A stretch of DNA of 64,000 nt, from the NCBI RefSeq assembly GCF_000427365.1, contig NZ_KE386488.1, positions 1,240,001 to 1,304,000 of the forward strand, read 5' to 3'. The position numbers and the translations under genes were made by a program. Within the stretch, counting starts at the first letter, position 1; each line of letters begins with the position of its first letter. This DNA is from Rikenella microfusus DSM 15922 (GTDB lineage Bacteria; Bacteroidota; Bacteroidia; Bacteroidales; Rikenellaceae). Of this stretch, positions 35,885 through 45,665 are shown one piece after another. The notes under the pieces were generated by a model that was not told the origin of the DNA, made no database searches, and saw nothing but the letters and a program-made list of their open reading frames with translations.

Positions 35885-37090
35885 ATGGGGAAATACCGGC
35901 TCAGGGAGGTAAAAACGGCAGCAGAAGCGAAAGAATTCATCCGGATGGCCGTCCGCATATACGACGGCGATCCCATGTGGGTGCAGCCCCTCGATCCCGA
36001 CATAGAGAATATTTTCGACCCCCGGAAAAACCCCCTGTTCCAGGACGGAGAAGCCATCCGGTGGACCCTGCATGACGACAGCGGCCGGACCGTAGGCCGC
36101 ATCGCCGCATTTTACAATCGGGAACTGAGCGCCAACGAACCCCAGCCCACCGGAGGATGCGGCTTTTTCGAATGCATCGACGACCAATCGGCCGCCGACG
36201 CCCTGTTCGACGCCGCACGCGGCTGGCTCGCCGCACGCGGACTGGAAGCCATGGACGGATCGATCAACTTCGGTGACCGTATGCAATGGTGGGGCGTGCT
36301 CGTCGAAGGTTTCACCCTGCCCCTGTACGGCATGAACTACAACCCGCCCTATTACGGCCGGCTGTTCGAAACCTACGGATTCCGGAACTACTTCAGCCAG
36401 CACACCTACCTGCGGAAAATGATCCTCCACGCCATGCCCGAAGCACTCTACCAGAAAGCCGAGCGGCTCTTCGCCAACCCCGACTATCGGTTCGAGCACG
36501 TGGACATGAGCGACAAAAAGAAAGTGGCCCGCGATCTGATGGCCGTTTACAACAGCGGGTGGGCCACCTTCTCCGGCGTCAAACCGATGGAATTCGAGCA
36601 CGCCCTGCAAATGGTGAACACGCTGGCTCCCGTCGTCGATCCCGAAGTGCTCTACTTCGCCTTCCATAAAGAACAAGCCATCGGCTTCTTCGTGATGATT
36701 CCCGATCTCAACCTGCTGATCCGGGACTTCCGCGGTCGTTTCGACCTGTGGCACAAACTGAAACTGTTGTGGCGGCTCAAAGTACGCAAACAGAGCGACC
36801 GGCTTTTCGGCCTCGTTTTCGGCGTGGCCGCCGAATTCCAGGGACGAGGCGTCGAAGCCGGCATGATCCGCCGTTTCGAACAATACGTCGAGCGACATCC
36901 CGGACGCTACAACTCGCTGGAGATCGCCTGGATCGGCGACTTCAACCCCCTGATGATGCGCGTGGCGGAAAGCTACGTGCGGGCCGAAAAATACAAACGC
37001 CACGTCACTTACCGCTACCTGTTCGACCGCGACAAACCTTTCGAGCGGGCGCCGAAACTGGGACGGGCGAAAAAACCGACCGACGAATAA
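35885..37090 (+). CDS. GNAT-like (double acyltransferase fold) protein of unknown substrate
   Basis: A 401-residue cytoplasmic protein of a family common in Bacteroidota and often labelled GNAT or hypothetical. Two related halves are visible. The first has TVGRIAAFYNRE and GCGFFECIDDQSAADALFDA (residues 65-110). The second has AIGFFVMIPDLN and LVFGVAAEFQGRGVEAGMIR (about 255-330), close to acyl-CoA binding motif A (Q/R-x-x-G-x-G/A). No substrate can be assigned. A hairpin (ACGCATG...CATGCGT with an inner TGTCCC/GGGACA) at about 37133-37180 lies downstream. Confidence 0.65.
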   Translation: MGKYRLREVKTAAEAKEFIRMAVRIYDGDPMWVQPLDPDIENIFDPRKNPLFQDGEAIRWTLHDDSGRTVGRIAAFYNRELSANEPQPTGGCGFFECIDDQSAADALFDAARGWLAARGLEAMDGSINFGDRMQWWGVLVEGFTLPLYGMNYNPPYYGRLFETYGFRNYFSQHTYLRKMILHAMPEALYQKAERLFANPDYRFEHVDMSDKKKVARDLMAVYNSGWATFSGVKPMEFEHALQMVNTLAPVVDPEVLYFAFHKEQAIGFFVMIPDLNLLIRDFRGRFDLWHKLKLLWRLKVRKQSDRLFGLVFGVAAEFQGRGVEAGMIRRFEQYVERHPGRYNSLEIAWIGDFNPLMMRVAESYVRAEKYKRHVTYRYLFDRDKPFERAPKLGRAKKPTDE

Positions 37091-37338
37091 CCGCCATGGA
37101 AACGCCGAACCTCTATCGGGCCTTCCGGCCGAACGCATGCTGCTGTTGTCCCCGACGGGACACGGACAGACATGCGTATGCCTTGCCATGCACAAGGCGC
37201 CGGAGTGCAGCGACGTAAGCAGGCACGGCAGACCCTAAGAGATACATCCATGATCCGGCGCACTTTCCTTTGTTCAACCGAAGGAACGGGCGCCGGAACC
37301 GTTTCCCGGCCGCACCGTTCCGCCAACCTTTCAGACCT

Positions 37339-38373
37339 ATGAAACCTGTGAACGACGCCTTGGAACGGCTCGAACGGATCGCCCCGATGATCGGGAATAC
37401 CCCTCTGCTCGCCATCCGGTACTCCTATCGGCACGGACCGGTACGCACCCTTTATGCCAAAGCCGAATATTACAACTACACAGGCAGCATAAAAGACCGC
37501 ATGGCCTTCCATATCCTGCGGGAAGCCTACCGCTGCGGACAACTGCGCGGCGGCGAACCGATCGCCGAAGCCACCAGCGGCAATACCGGCATCTCTTTCG
37601 CCGCCCTGGGGCGGCTGCTCGGCCATCCGGTCACGATCTGCATGCCTGACTGGATGAGCGAAGAGCGCGTACGGCTCCTGCGGAGCTTCGGGGCGCGGAT
37701 CGAGCCGGTCAGCCGGGCCGAAGGCGGATTTCCGGGCAGCATCGCCCGGTGCGAAGCGATGGCCCGGGAAAACCGGGAGGTATTCCTGCCCGACCAGTTC
37801 GGCAATCCGCTCAACAGCGAAGCTCATTACCGGACTACCGGCCCCGAAATCGCGCGGCAAATGGGCGACCGGGGGCTGCGCCCGGACGCTTTCGTCGCGG
37901 GCGTGGGAACCGGAGGAACGGTGATGGGGGTCGGAAGTTACCTGAAGACTCTGAACCGGACGATCGGGGTGCATCCGTTGGAACCGGCCTCGTCGCCGGT
38001 TCTTTCGACCGGGCACAAAACGGGAGCGCACCGCATACAGGGCATTTCGGACGACTTTATTCCCCCTATCGTGAATCTGGGCGCGGCGGACGGGATTGTC
38101 GCCGTGGAGGACGGCGACGCGATACGGATGGCGCAGATGCTGGCCCGGGAACTGGGGCTGGGCGTCGGCATCTCGTCGGGCGCCAATTTCCTCGGAACCG
38201 TCCGGGTACAGGAGACTTTCGGCTACGCCTGCCCCGTAACGGTGTTCCCGGACGATAACAAAAAATACCTGACGACAGACTACGGCGGCGAAGAACCGGT
38301 ACGGGAAAATTACCTGACCCCGGACATCGAACTGCTGGAGGTGGAGGCGACGGCCCGGCATCCTTCGTTTTAA
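37339..38373 (+). CDS. cysteine synthase-family PLP enzyme
   Basis: A 344-residue fold-type II PLP enzyme. It has MIGNTPLLAIRY, the PLP lysine in YTGSIKDRMAFHIL (near residue 52), the phosphate-binding loop EATSGNTGISFAALG, and GVGTGGTVMGVGSYL (near 195). These are typical of O-acetylserine sulfhydrylase/cystathionine beta-synthase relatives. No serine acetyltransferase is adjacent, so cysteine synthase is likely but not proven. ATG 37339 is used because the upstream in-frame extension is arginine-rich and unlike the family. Confidence 0.85.
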   Translation: MKPVNDALERLERIAPMIGNTPLLAIRYSYRHGPVRTLYAKAEYYNYTGSIKDRMAFHILREAYRCGQLRGGEPIAEATSGNTGISFAALGRLLGHPVTICMPDWMSEERVRLLRSFGARIEPVSRAEGGFPGSIARCEAMARENREVFLPDQFGNPLNSEAHYRTTGPEIARQMGDRGLRPDAFVAGVGTGGTVMGVGSYLKTLNRTIGVHPLEPASSPVLSTGHKTGAHRIQGISDDFIPPIVNLGAADGIVAVEDGDAIRMAQMLARELGLGVGISSGANFLGTVRVQETFGYACPVTVFPDDNKKYLTTDYGGEEPVRENYLTPDIELLEVEATARHPSF

Positions 38374-38746
38374 AGCCGGTTAAAAAGGTAACTTTTACCT
38401 AAAAGCGGAAATAATTTCCCCGTCCGGCCCTGCGGTGCCGGGCGGGTTTAATGTACTGGATATATCGGGGAGCTATATACGACCTTACACAAGCCCCGTT
38501 TCGGCCCGGCGCCGAACGGCATGAGACGGTGCAAACCCGGGTAAAAGACCCGGAGGGTTCGGCGCGAACCGAAAAAACGATGCGGTGTAAAATAGGATAT
38601 AATTACCTGTCGGTGTATATTATCGGATACGTTTTTACGCTCCTTTCGGCTGTGGGTCCCCAGAAGCGGACTCCGTCGGAGCTTTTGCGAGGGTTTGCAT
38701 CGCCTCAGGGGAGTCACTTTCCGTTTTTTGGCAACGTTGTATCGTA
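38374..38746. repeat. family C repeat between two convergent genes
   Basis: 38467-38595 is a long family C copy: CTATATACGACCTTACAC, then CCCGTTTCGGCCCGGCGCC, GGTGCAAACCCGGGTAAAAG, ACCCGGAGGGTTCGGCGC and CGAAAAAACGATGCGG. The flanks (CCCTGCGGTGCCGGGC at about 38430) resemble family D. No gene is seen. Confidence 0.65.
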
Positions 38747-39925
38747 TTATGCTTTGTTTGTGCCTATCCAGGTCCATTTATGCCAGAGATATTCCAGAGG
38801 TCCCTGTTTGTGATGCGAGAGCCACCACCGGCTGAACCCGACCTGCAACAGGAATGTGCAAAAACCGATCAGCAGGCTCGCCGTATATCCGCAATAAGGA
38901 GCCAGATACAAGCCGAACGGGAAATAGATGAACGCCCCGATGACAGACTGTGAGATATAGTTCGTAAGGCTCATTTTGCCGTAACTGCGCAGGGGGCCGA
39001 CTGTCGCGCTGAATTTCCGGCTGCGGTACAGGAGCACGAAAGAAGAGACCAACACCAGCGTAAAAGCCAGTTTCTGCCACATGTCGAAAACCGTTCCCAC
39101 CGTTTGTTGTACGATGGCGCCGTTATCCATGACCAGCTCTTTCAGCGCGAACAAAGGAGCGAAAGCGACGGCCGCAACGATCAGCGTTTTCATCCAAAAA
39201 CGGTAATGGGTTTCGTCCGGAACGAAAAGCCGCTTCCGGCCGATATAGAATCCCAGCAGGAAAAGACCCGCCGTCTGGAAGCACCGCCCGGCATTGACGG
39301 CCCAGAAAAGGCTCGCCTTTTGTCCCAACCCGATATTGCACAGGATAAATTCCCGGAAATTCCCTCCTTGGGTATATTCCGCCACCTCCGCATACATTTC
39401 TCCCACTTTGAGATCGGGCAAGGTATGGGCGGGATTCACCGTATTGGCGATATAATGATACCACTCGACAGGTTGCAACAGAAAAACGACAGCAGCTATC
39501 AGAAGGGCTTTGTCGCTCCAGTTCCGGGTCAGGAACAGCACCAGCCCGACCGCTACGAACAGCAGCAAAACGTCTCCGGCGGGGAAAAAGGCGGCATTCA
39601 GCGTGGCGAAACCGGCCAGCAGCACCAGGCGCCACAAAAAGCGATAACCGAAATCCTTGCCCAGCTTTTTTTGATTGCTGGTCTGTATGTAAAACGTGAA
39701 GCCGAACAACAGGGCAAAAATAGCGTAGGCTTTGCCGGCGAAGAGAGCGAAGACGACGCCGAAAGTGCCCTGGTCGAGGATGTGCAACCAGCCCGGCGGA
39801 TCGGTCGGATAGACGGGAAAAATGAAGTGTTCCAGGTTGTGGACCAGAATGATGGCCATGACGGCGAAGCCCCGCAGGGCGTCCACGACCTCTATACGGG
39901 AGGTATTCAGGGCAGCTCGTTCCAT
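38747..39925 (-). CDS. DUF418-type multi-pass membrane protein
   Basis: A 392-residue inner-membrane protein with about ten hydrophobic segments. The N terminus RIEVVDALRGFAVMAIILVHN and the C-terminal SYGKMSLTNYISQSVIGAFI region are hallmarks of DUF418, a family distantly related to acyltransferase-3 proteins. It starts 3 bases after the stop of a true acyltransferase-3 gene, so the two form an operon and may modify the same envelope glycan. The substrate is unknown. Confidence 0.82.
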   Translation of the reverse strand: MERAALNTSRIEVVDALRGFAVMAIILVHNLEHFIFPVYPTDPPGWLHILDQGTFGVVFALFAGKAYAIFALLFGFTFYIQTSNQKKLGKDFGYRFLWRLVLLAGFATLNAAFFPAGDVLLLFVAVGLVLFLTRNWSDKALLIAAVVFLLQPVEWYHYIANTVNPAHTLPDLKVGEMYAEVAEYTQGGNFREFILCNIGLGQKASLFWAVNAGRCFQTAGLFLLGFYIGRKRLFVPDETHYRFWMKTLIVAAVAFAPLFALKELVMDNGAIVQQTVGTVFDMWQKLAFTLVLVSSFVLLYRSRKFSATVGPLRSYGKMSLTNYISQSVIGAFIYFPFGLYLAPYCGYTASLLIGFCTFLLQVGFSRWWLSHHKQGPLEYLWHKWTWIGTNKA

Positions 39926-39928
39926 GAG

Positions 39929-40969
39929 TTATCGGTTTAACAGTGATTTGACACGTTTGTTCATCGGTTTCTCGAAATAACGGTAAGACAGCAGACTCAG
40001 CCCTATGACGACGCAGAACAGAAGCGGGACGGCGATATACCATGCTATATGGCCCCCGGTTTCTTTTTGCCATTCGGCATAGGACAGCAGTATGAAAAGG
40101 TGGATCAGGTAAAAGCTGTAACTGATTTCTCCCCCTGCTACCAGCAGGCGGTTGGACAAGATACGGGAAAGCATGCCCTTCTGTAACGAGAAGCTGATCA
40201 GTACGGCCGCGACCGGCAGCCAGTAGAAACAGGAGTACCGATATACTTTCGGTATTTCGGCAGCGCCGAAGTAAAAGGCCAGGAACAATGCGACGGAGCC
40301 GATTTCCAGCAGGCTTCCCTGCAAACGGCCGATATTCCTGTCTTTCAGCCGTTCATACAGACGGAACAACAGCATGCCGACGAGGAAATCGGGCAAACGG
40401 GTAACGGGATTGACATACCAGTATCCTTTGATATCGTTTTCCGGCGTGAAATACATACCGGCGACAATCAACGCCGCCGCGAGGCCGGAAACGCCCAGCA
40501 GCCGTCTCCAATCCCTGGCCAGCGGAACGAGGAAGGGGAAACAGATATAGAAAAGCTGTTCGCAGCACAGGCTCCACGAGGGACTGTTGAAAGAGAAGAA
40601 ATAACCGGCTTCGGGGATGTAGGCGTTCGTCAGCGTCAGGGAGGTCAGAAAATGCCCGAACCAGTCCAGAACGCCCGACGCGACGACGTAGCCGCCCGAT
40701 ATCGCGGCGAGAAACAGCGTCAGCCAATGCAGGGGGTAGATCCGCGCTATGCGGGCCACCCAGAACGTGCGTTTGGTTATCTTCTTATCCTGGAGTCTCT
40801 TTTGATAGTTATAGGCTATGATGAAACCGCTCAATACGAAAAAGAAACTGACGCCGACGAACCCTTCTTTGAAAAAATGGGCGTCGAAGAAGCCGTCGAT
40901 CACGTAACAATGCGCTCCGAATACCATTGTGGCGAATATGAAACGCAAGGATGTCAGCGTGTCGATCAT
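39929..40969 (-). CDS. acyltransferase family 3 membrane protein
   Basis: A 346-residue membrane O-acyltransferase with about ten membrane segments. The family motif is at the start: LTSLRFIFATMVFGAHC with the conserved histidine, then GVSFFFVLSGFIIAYNY and ARIARIYPLHWLTLF (R-x-x-R-I-Y-P). Members acetylate surface or secreted glycans. The region is lower in GC than its neighbours, which may point to a different history. Nothing in the gene identifies its substrate. Confidence 0.9.
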   Translation of the reverse strand: MIDTLTSLRFIFATMVFGAHCYVIDGFFDAHFFKEGFVGVSFFFVLSGFIIAYNYQKRLQDKKITKRTFWVARIARIYPLHWLTLFLAAISGGYVVASGVLDWFGHFLTSLTLTNAYIPEAGYFFSFNSPSWSLCCEQLFYICFPFLVPLARDWRRLLGVSGLAAALIVAGMYFTPENDIKGYWYVNPVTRLPDFLVGMLLFRLYERLKDRNIGRLQGSLLEIGSVALFLAFYFGAAEIPKVYRYSCFYWLPVAAVLISFSLQKGMLSRILSNRLLVAGGEISYSFYLIHLFILLSYAEWQKETGGHIAWYIAVPLLFCVVIGLSLLSYRYFEKPMNKRVKSLLNR

Positions 40970-41788
40970 AGTTCGTTTTTACGATATACAAATTTAAAAA
41001 TTTTGACATACTGGGTATGCCGAACATGTTCGACGGTAATTTTCCTCTATCGGCTGCGCGACGCTGCCTGAATCGAGCATGGCAATTCCGGGCGAAAACT
41101 CCGGAGGGTCCGACACGAGCCGAAAAAACGCCGGTGAAAATTGTTGGTGTATTTATAATCGGGTAACGGCAATATCCCTTTTAAGTTTGGACTTTCATAG
41201 GGTTGCCGGCTTTCGGTGTCCCGGCGCACGTCCTCCTGCATGTCCTGCCGGATCGTTCGCGACCGGGACAGCCTTCCGGAAAACCGGAACAAGCCTAAGA
41301 GGGGATACTTCCGAATATGCATTGGAAGGATCCCTTTTTATGTCGTTGCAAAAAGGACGTGCTCTTCAGGCTACCCCGAAGAGCGCCGGTTCATCTGCTA
41401 ACGCGGATATTTATTCTTAGCCGTACGGTTATCCGGCTGCCCGCGGATATGGTTTTCCACACTCGGAGCCAGCGAGGGCAAGACCGAAAGTTCTCCGTCG
41501 GGGGTGGCTCCGGGCTGACCGCCGATGCAAAGTCTTGAATTAAAATCGGACTGAATTATCCTTTTTCGTGTCGTTGCGAGAAATATGTGCTCTTCGAGGT
41601 ATTCCGAAGCATGTCGGCCCGCAGCGGCCCCGGCGCGGAGACCCACGTGAGCCGGGACGGAATCACTCTTTCCCCGCAGGCCGCGGCCCGCAACACGAAC
41701 ATGTAGATACAAAAGGGGATAATCCCGAAATCGTATATACTTATCCAATCGAATACACAGACCGGTCTGAATAAGATAATCCCTCGGC
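40970..41788. repeat. 819-bp gap with families C, E and B
   Basis: About 41050-41145 is a family C copy (GGCAATTCCGGGCGAAAACT, GAGCCGAAAAAACGCCGG). About 41190-41313 is a family E unit in minus orientation whose other copy is at 62186-62310; the C+E block here is the reverse of the E+C block there. 41464-41520 is a family B pair (CGGAGCCAGCGAGGG / GGGGTGGCTCCGG), next to GCCGTACGGTTA at 41422. No gene is seen. Confidence 0.6.
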
Positions 41789-43876
41789 TCAGAACCCGCC
41801 GTGCTCTTTTTTCATCTCATACTCCCGCACCTTCCCTTCCGTATCGCCCGCATAATGCCATTCGATCCGGTCGGTCAGCACGTTGCCCGCGCCGTCTTTC
41901 GCCGTAGCCGTCACGACATTCTTCCCCCGCCTGAGGCGCACGCTGTCCGCCACGAAATGCACCGCCGTCGTCCCCGGCCTCAACGCCAGCCGCTTCCCGT
42001 TCAGCCGTACCGCCGGTTCGCCGGTATTGCAGTAAACCGTTACCGACGTTATCCCCCGTTCCCGCTCGACCAGCCGCCGCTGCGTCAGGTACAGCACAGG
42101 TTCCTTGCTCCAGTTCGCCTTGTACCAGTAAAAGACATCTTTCTTCAATTTCCGGTCGAACGTCACCAGCCCTTTCATATTCCGTGCCGGCACGCCGCCC
42201 CGGTCCCACATCGGCACCGCGAAATCGAACATGTTCCATAGGTAAGACGCCACGATATACGGCGACCGCGAGATAATGCCCCAGTGCGCCTCGTGCGTCT
42301 TGGTGGCATAGGTTTCGGGATAGAACTGCGACTGGAAATCGATCGTCTCGCCGATCAGCTCCGTCTGGTGCGCCGTGTTCGCCTCCGCCCCGTACTCCGA
42401 CAGCATCAGGACTGTCTCCGGATACTTTTTCGAGAGGCCGTCCGCCCACCCCTGCATATCGCCGATACGGCCCTCGTACCAGCCGAAATAACGATTCATC
42501 CCCTGCACATCCGCATTCAGGTTCACCGGATGCTCCATATGGCCGTACCCGTTCACCGCCACCGTATAACGATCCGGGTCGAGCCGTTTGGCCAGCCGGT
42601 GAAGCTCCGCCGTCAGCGCCGCCGTATAGTTGTGCGGCTTGTAGACCTCGTTGTGCAGGCCCCAGATATAGATCGACGGGTGGTTGAAACTTTGCAGGAT
42701 GAGTTCCGCGAGCTGCGATTTCGCATTCCCCGCCTCGAAGGTGGTCACCTGATTCACGAACGGGATTTCGGCCCAGACCAGCAACCCCAGCGAATCGCAC
42801 CGGGAATAGAAATAGTCCGACTGCTGGTAGTGTGCCAGCCGGACGGTCGTGGCCCCCACCTCCATAATCAATGCCAAGTCCTCGTCATGCTCCCGGTTCG
42901 TCAGGGCGCTGCCCAGCCCCCAGCGGTCCTGATGGCGGCAAACGCCGTACATCGGATATTTCCTGCCGTTCAGGTAACAGCCGTCTCCCGCCCGCAGCTC
43001 CACATGCCTCAGCCCCAGTGGATTGACGATGCTGTCCACCGTCCGCCCATTCCGCTGCACCAGCGTTTCGACGCGATATAAGTACGGGTCCTCCCGGCCC
43101 TGCCACAGGTGCGGATTCGTCAGCCGGAAATCCGAAGCGTATTCCCGCTCTCCCTGCGGCGACAGACGCAGGGGTTTCGTTTCGGACGCCACCGTATGGC
43201 CCTCCCTGTCGTAAATGGTATTGACCAGCGTCAAATCCGCCGGCTGCAAAGTCGCATTGTCGAGCAGAACCCGTACACGGACGTCGGCCGCCGTGCCGCT
43301 CACATTCCGCTGCGTAATATAGACCCCATGGGAAGCATGGTCGGTCGTCGCTATCGATACACTATCCGTCGCCACGAGCCACACCGGACGGTAAATACCC
43401 CCGTACACCCCGAACAGGCTGTGATTGACCGGAACGACATCCTTCCGGGCGGCATTGTCGGCCTTTACGACCACCGTATTCGCCTCGGAACGGTCTTTAT
43501 GGAGCAACGAGGTAATGTCGAACGCAAAAGCGGAATAACCGCCCTCGTGCCGACCGGCAAACTGTCCGTTCACCGATACTTCGGCCACCTGGCCCACCCC
43601 CTCGAACCGCAGGAAGACGCGCTTGCCCTCGCGCATCGCTTCGGGCAGCGTGAAACTTTTGGTATAAATGCCCTCGCCGGCATAGAAATCCCCGGCGCGT
43701 ACCTGCATGTCTTCGGCATTCCACGTATGAGGAACCGTCACATTTCGCTCCGTGCTGTCTATGGCCCGGCGGAACCGCCACCCGTCGTTGAACGGGGTCG
43801 CGATGCGCTGGGCGGAGGCGGCGACGGACAAAGCCGCTCCGAACAGCAATGCGTACAAAAAAGTCTGTTTTTTCAT
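41789..43876 (-). CDS. glycoside hydrolase family 2, beta-galactosidase-like, exported
   Basis: A 695-residue enzyme with a signal peptide (MKKQTFLYALLFGAALSVAA, cleavage before Q23). It has an N-terminal jelly-roll sugar-binding domain (PHTWNAEDMQ, FLRFEGVGQVAEVSVNGQ), an Ig-like domain, and a TIM barrel with acid/base Glu in WGLHNEVYKPH (near 404) and nucleophile Glu in LMLSEYGAEANTAH (near 492). A C-terminal Ig-like domain carries VRLNGKRLAL. Probable periplasmic beta-galactosidase or related exo-enzyme; exact specificity cannot be read. No SusC/D pair is adjacent, so it is not in an obvious polysaccharide locus. Confidence 0.9.
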   Translation of the reverse strand: MKKQTFLYALLFGAALSVAASAQRIATPFNDGWRFRRAIDSTERNVTVPHTWNAEDMQVRAGDFYAGEGIYTKSFTLPEAMREGKRVFLRFEGVGQVAEVSVNGQFAGRHEGGYSAFAFDITSLLHKDRSEANTVVVKADNAARKDVVPVNHSLFGVYGGIYRPVWLVATDSVSIATTDHASHGVYITQRNVSGTAADVRVRVLLDNATLQPADLTLVNTIYDREGHTVASETKPLRLSPQGEREYASDFRLTNPHLWQGREDPYLYRVETLVQRNGRTVDSIVNPLGLRHVELRAGDGCYLNGRKYPMYGVCRHQDRWGLGSALTNREHDEDLALIMEVGATTVRLAHYQQSDYFYSRCDSLGLLVWAEIPFVNQVTTFEAGNAKSQLAELILQSFNHPSIYIWGLHNEVYKPHNYTAALTAELHRLAKRLDPDRYTVAVNGYGHMEHPVNLNADVQGMNRYFGWYEGRIGDMQGWADGLSKKYPETVLMLSEYGAEANTAHQTELIGETIDFQSQFYPETYATKTHEAHWGIISRSPYIVASYLWNMFDFAVPMWDRGGVPARNMKGLVTFDRKLKKDVFYWYKANWSKEPVLYLTQRRLVERERGITSVTVYCNTGEPAVRLNGKRLALRPGTTAVHFVADSVRLRRGKNVVTATAKDGAGNVLTDRIEWHYAGDTEGKVREYEMKKEHGGF

Positions 43877-43883
43877 ATGGTAA

Positions 43884-43955
43884 CTATATACGACTTTATC
43901 CGAAATCAGGTAACGATCTTCCCAACCGGCCCTGCGGTTTTCGGCAAAGTCGTAC
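43884..43955 (+). repeat. family D repeat copy
   Basis: AACTATATACGACTTTATCC, then CCGAAATCAGGTAACGATCT and GGCCCTGCGGTTTTCGGC, between the GH2 and lpxH genes. It resembles the copies near 3335 and 27484. Confidence 0.6.
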
Positions 43956-43963
43956 CGGCATGC

Positions 43964-44716
43964 CTATCGGTATTCGATCAGCTCCAGCACGCCGTCCGCA
44001 CCGAGCCGCCCGTATACCGGTCTTTCGATCCATTCGCCGAGAATCGCCACGCTGCTTCGGTCGCTGAGGCGGTGCAGGACGGGGGTATGGGTGTGCCCGC
44101 AGACCAGATAGGCGGTTTCGGGATGTTCGGCGATATAGACCCGCGCGAAACGCACGATCGGTTCTTCCTCGCCGCGGAAACGGTGGGACACGCCCTCTTT
44201 GCGCCCGTGGCGGTTGTGCGAAGACCACCAGTGCCCGAAACGCATCATCACGTTCGGATGCAGGACGGCGGAAAACAGGCGCCGCAGGAAACGGCTGTGG
44301 AAAACCCGCCGCAGCAACGCGTATTTCCAGTCTCCGGTTTTTCCCAGCCCGTCGCCGTGGGCGATGAAAACGGTCCGACCGTACAGGTCGAACGTCGCCG
44401 GGGCGGTATGCACGGTCATGCCGATCTCTTTTTCGAAATAATCGCCCACCCACAGGTCGTGGTTGCCGACGAAAAAGTGTACCGGAATCCCGCTGTCGCA
44501 GAACTCAGCCAGTTTGCCCAACGTCCGCACGAAACCTTTGGGAGCCACCCGTTCGTACTCGAACCAGAAGTCGAAAATATCCCCCGCGAGAAACAACCCT
44601 TCGCAGTCGGCCCGGATACTGTCGAGCCAGGCCACGAACCGCCTCTCCCGCCCGCGGGGATCGGCCCCGTTGTAGGCGAGTCCCAAATGTACGTCCGATG
44701 CGAAATAATAGGCCAT
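43964..44716 (-). CDS. lpxH: UDP-2,3-diacylglucosamine diphosphatase (LpxH-type)
   Basis: A 250-residue metallophosphoesterase of lipid A synthesis, at the inner face of the membrane. The metal-binding motifs appear in order: FASDVHLG (residues 5-12), LAGDIFDFW (near 43), FVGNHDLW (near 82) and VCGHTHTPVL (near 210). It starts 21 bases after thyA's stop and is likely co-transcribed with it. The other lipid A-core enzyme in the window is waaA at the right edge. Confidence 0.9.
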   Translation of the reverse strand: MAYYFASDVHLGLAYNGADPRGRERRFVAWLDSIRADCEGLFLAGDIFDFWFEYERVAPKGFVRTLGKLAEFCDSGIPVHFFVGNHDLWVGDYFEKEIGMTVHTAPATFDLYGRTVFIAHGDGLGKTGDWKYALLRRVFHSRFLRRLFSAVLHPNVMMRFGHWWSSHNRHGRKEGVSHRFRGEEEPIVRFARVYIAEHPETAYLVCGHTHTPVLHRLSDRSSVAILGEWIERPVYGRLGADGVLELIEYR

Positions 44717-44737
44717 AGCAGTACCGGAATCGGGTCG

Positions 44738-45535
44738 TTATACGGAAATGGGGGCTTTGATTCCCGGCCACGGGTCGTAACCTTCGAGCGTGAAATCTTC
44801 GTATTCGAAACCGAATATATCTTTCACCTCCGGATTGATCCGCATGGTCGGCAGCGGGCGAGGGGTTCGGGATAGCTGGGTTTCCACCTGTTCCAGGTGG
44901 TTCAGGTAGATATGGGTATCGCCCAGCGTGTGGATGAATTCGCCCGGCTCCAGCCCGGTCGTCTGCGCCAGCATCATCGTGAGCAGGGCGTAGGAGGCGA
45001 TGTTGAACGGCACGCCGAGGAACAGGTCGGCCGAACGCTGGTAGAGCTGGCAGCTCAGCCGGCCGCCAGCCACGTAGAACTGGAACAGGGCGTGGCACGG
45101 CGGCAGGGCCATGTTCGGAATGTCGGCCACGTTCCATGCGCTGACGATATGACGGCGGCTGTCGGGGTTGTTCCGCAAAGAATCGACGAGTTGCCGGATC
45201 TGGTCGATATGTCCCCCGTCGGGAGTCGGCCAGCTGCGCCACTGGTAACCGTACACGTGTCCCAGGTTGCCCGTTGCCGGGTCGGCCCATTCGTCCCAGA
45301 TCGTCACTCCGTTGTCGTTCAGGTACTTGATATTGGTATCGCCCCTCAGGAACCAGAGCAGCTCATAGATGATCGATCGCAGGTGCAGTTTCTTGGTCGT
45401 GAGACAGGGGAACCCTTCGCTCAGGTCGAACCGCATCTGATAGCCGAAAACGCTGACCGTTCCGGTTCCCGTCCGGTCGTTCTTACGGATGCCGTTGTCG
45501 CGGACATGCCGCAGCAAATCCAAATATTGTCGCAT
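44738..45535 (-). CDS. thyA: thymidylate synthase
   Basis: A 265-residue folate-dependent enzyme converting dUMP to dTMP. It has [20 protein letters not shown] at the start, the arginine-bearing [20 protein letters not shown], the catalytic cysteine in [12 protein letters not shown] (near residue 148), and [20 protein letters not shown]. The length equals the standard enzyme. The frame is open to 45622, but the extra N-terminal residues are not in the family. Confidence 0.97.
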   Translation of the reverse strand: MRQYLDLLRHVRDNGIRKNDRTGTGTVSVFGYQMRFDLSEGFPCLTTKKLHLRSIIYELLWFLRGDTNIKYLNDNGVTIWDEWADPATGNLGHVYGYQWRSWPTPDGGHIDQIRQLVDSLRNNPDSRRHIVSAWNVADIPNMALPPCHALFQFYVAGGRLSCQLYQRSADLFLGVPFNIASYALLTMMLAQTTGLEPGEFIHTLGDTHIYLNHLEQVETQLSRTPRPLPTMRINPEVKDIFGFEYEDFTLEGYDPWPGIKAPISV

Positions 45536-45665
45536 AATCGTATCGTTCTTTTTTACATAGAGGCCGCCGCGAAACCATTCGGGTTTTCCCTGTCGTGCGG
45601 TTGTCCGTCGATCGCTTCGCACAGCGGACAGCGTGCGGTCGTGCCGTCGAGCCTTTCACCTTAAT

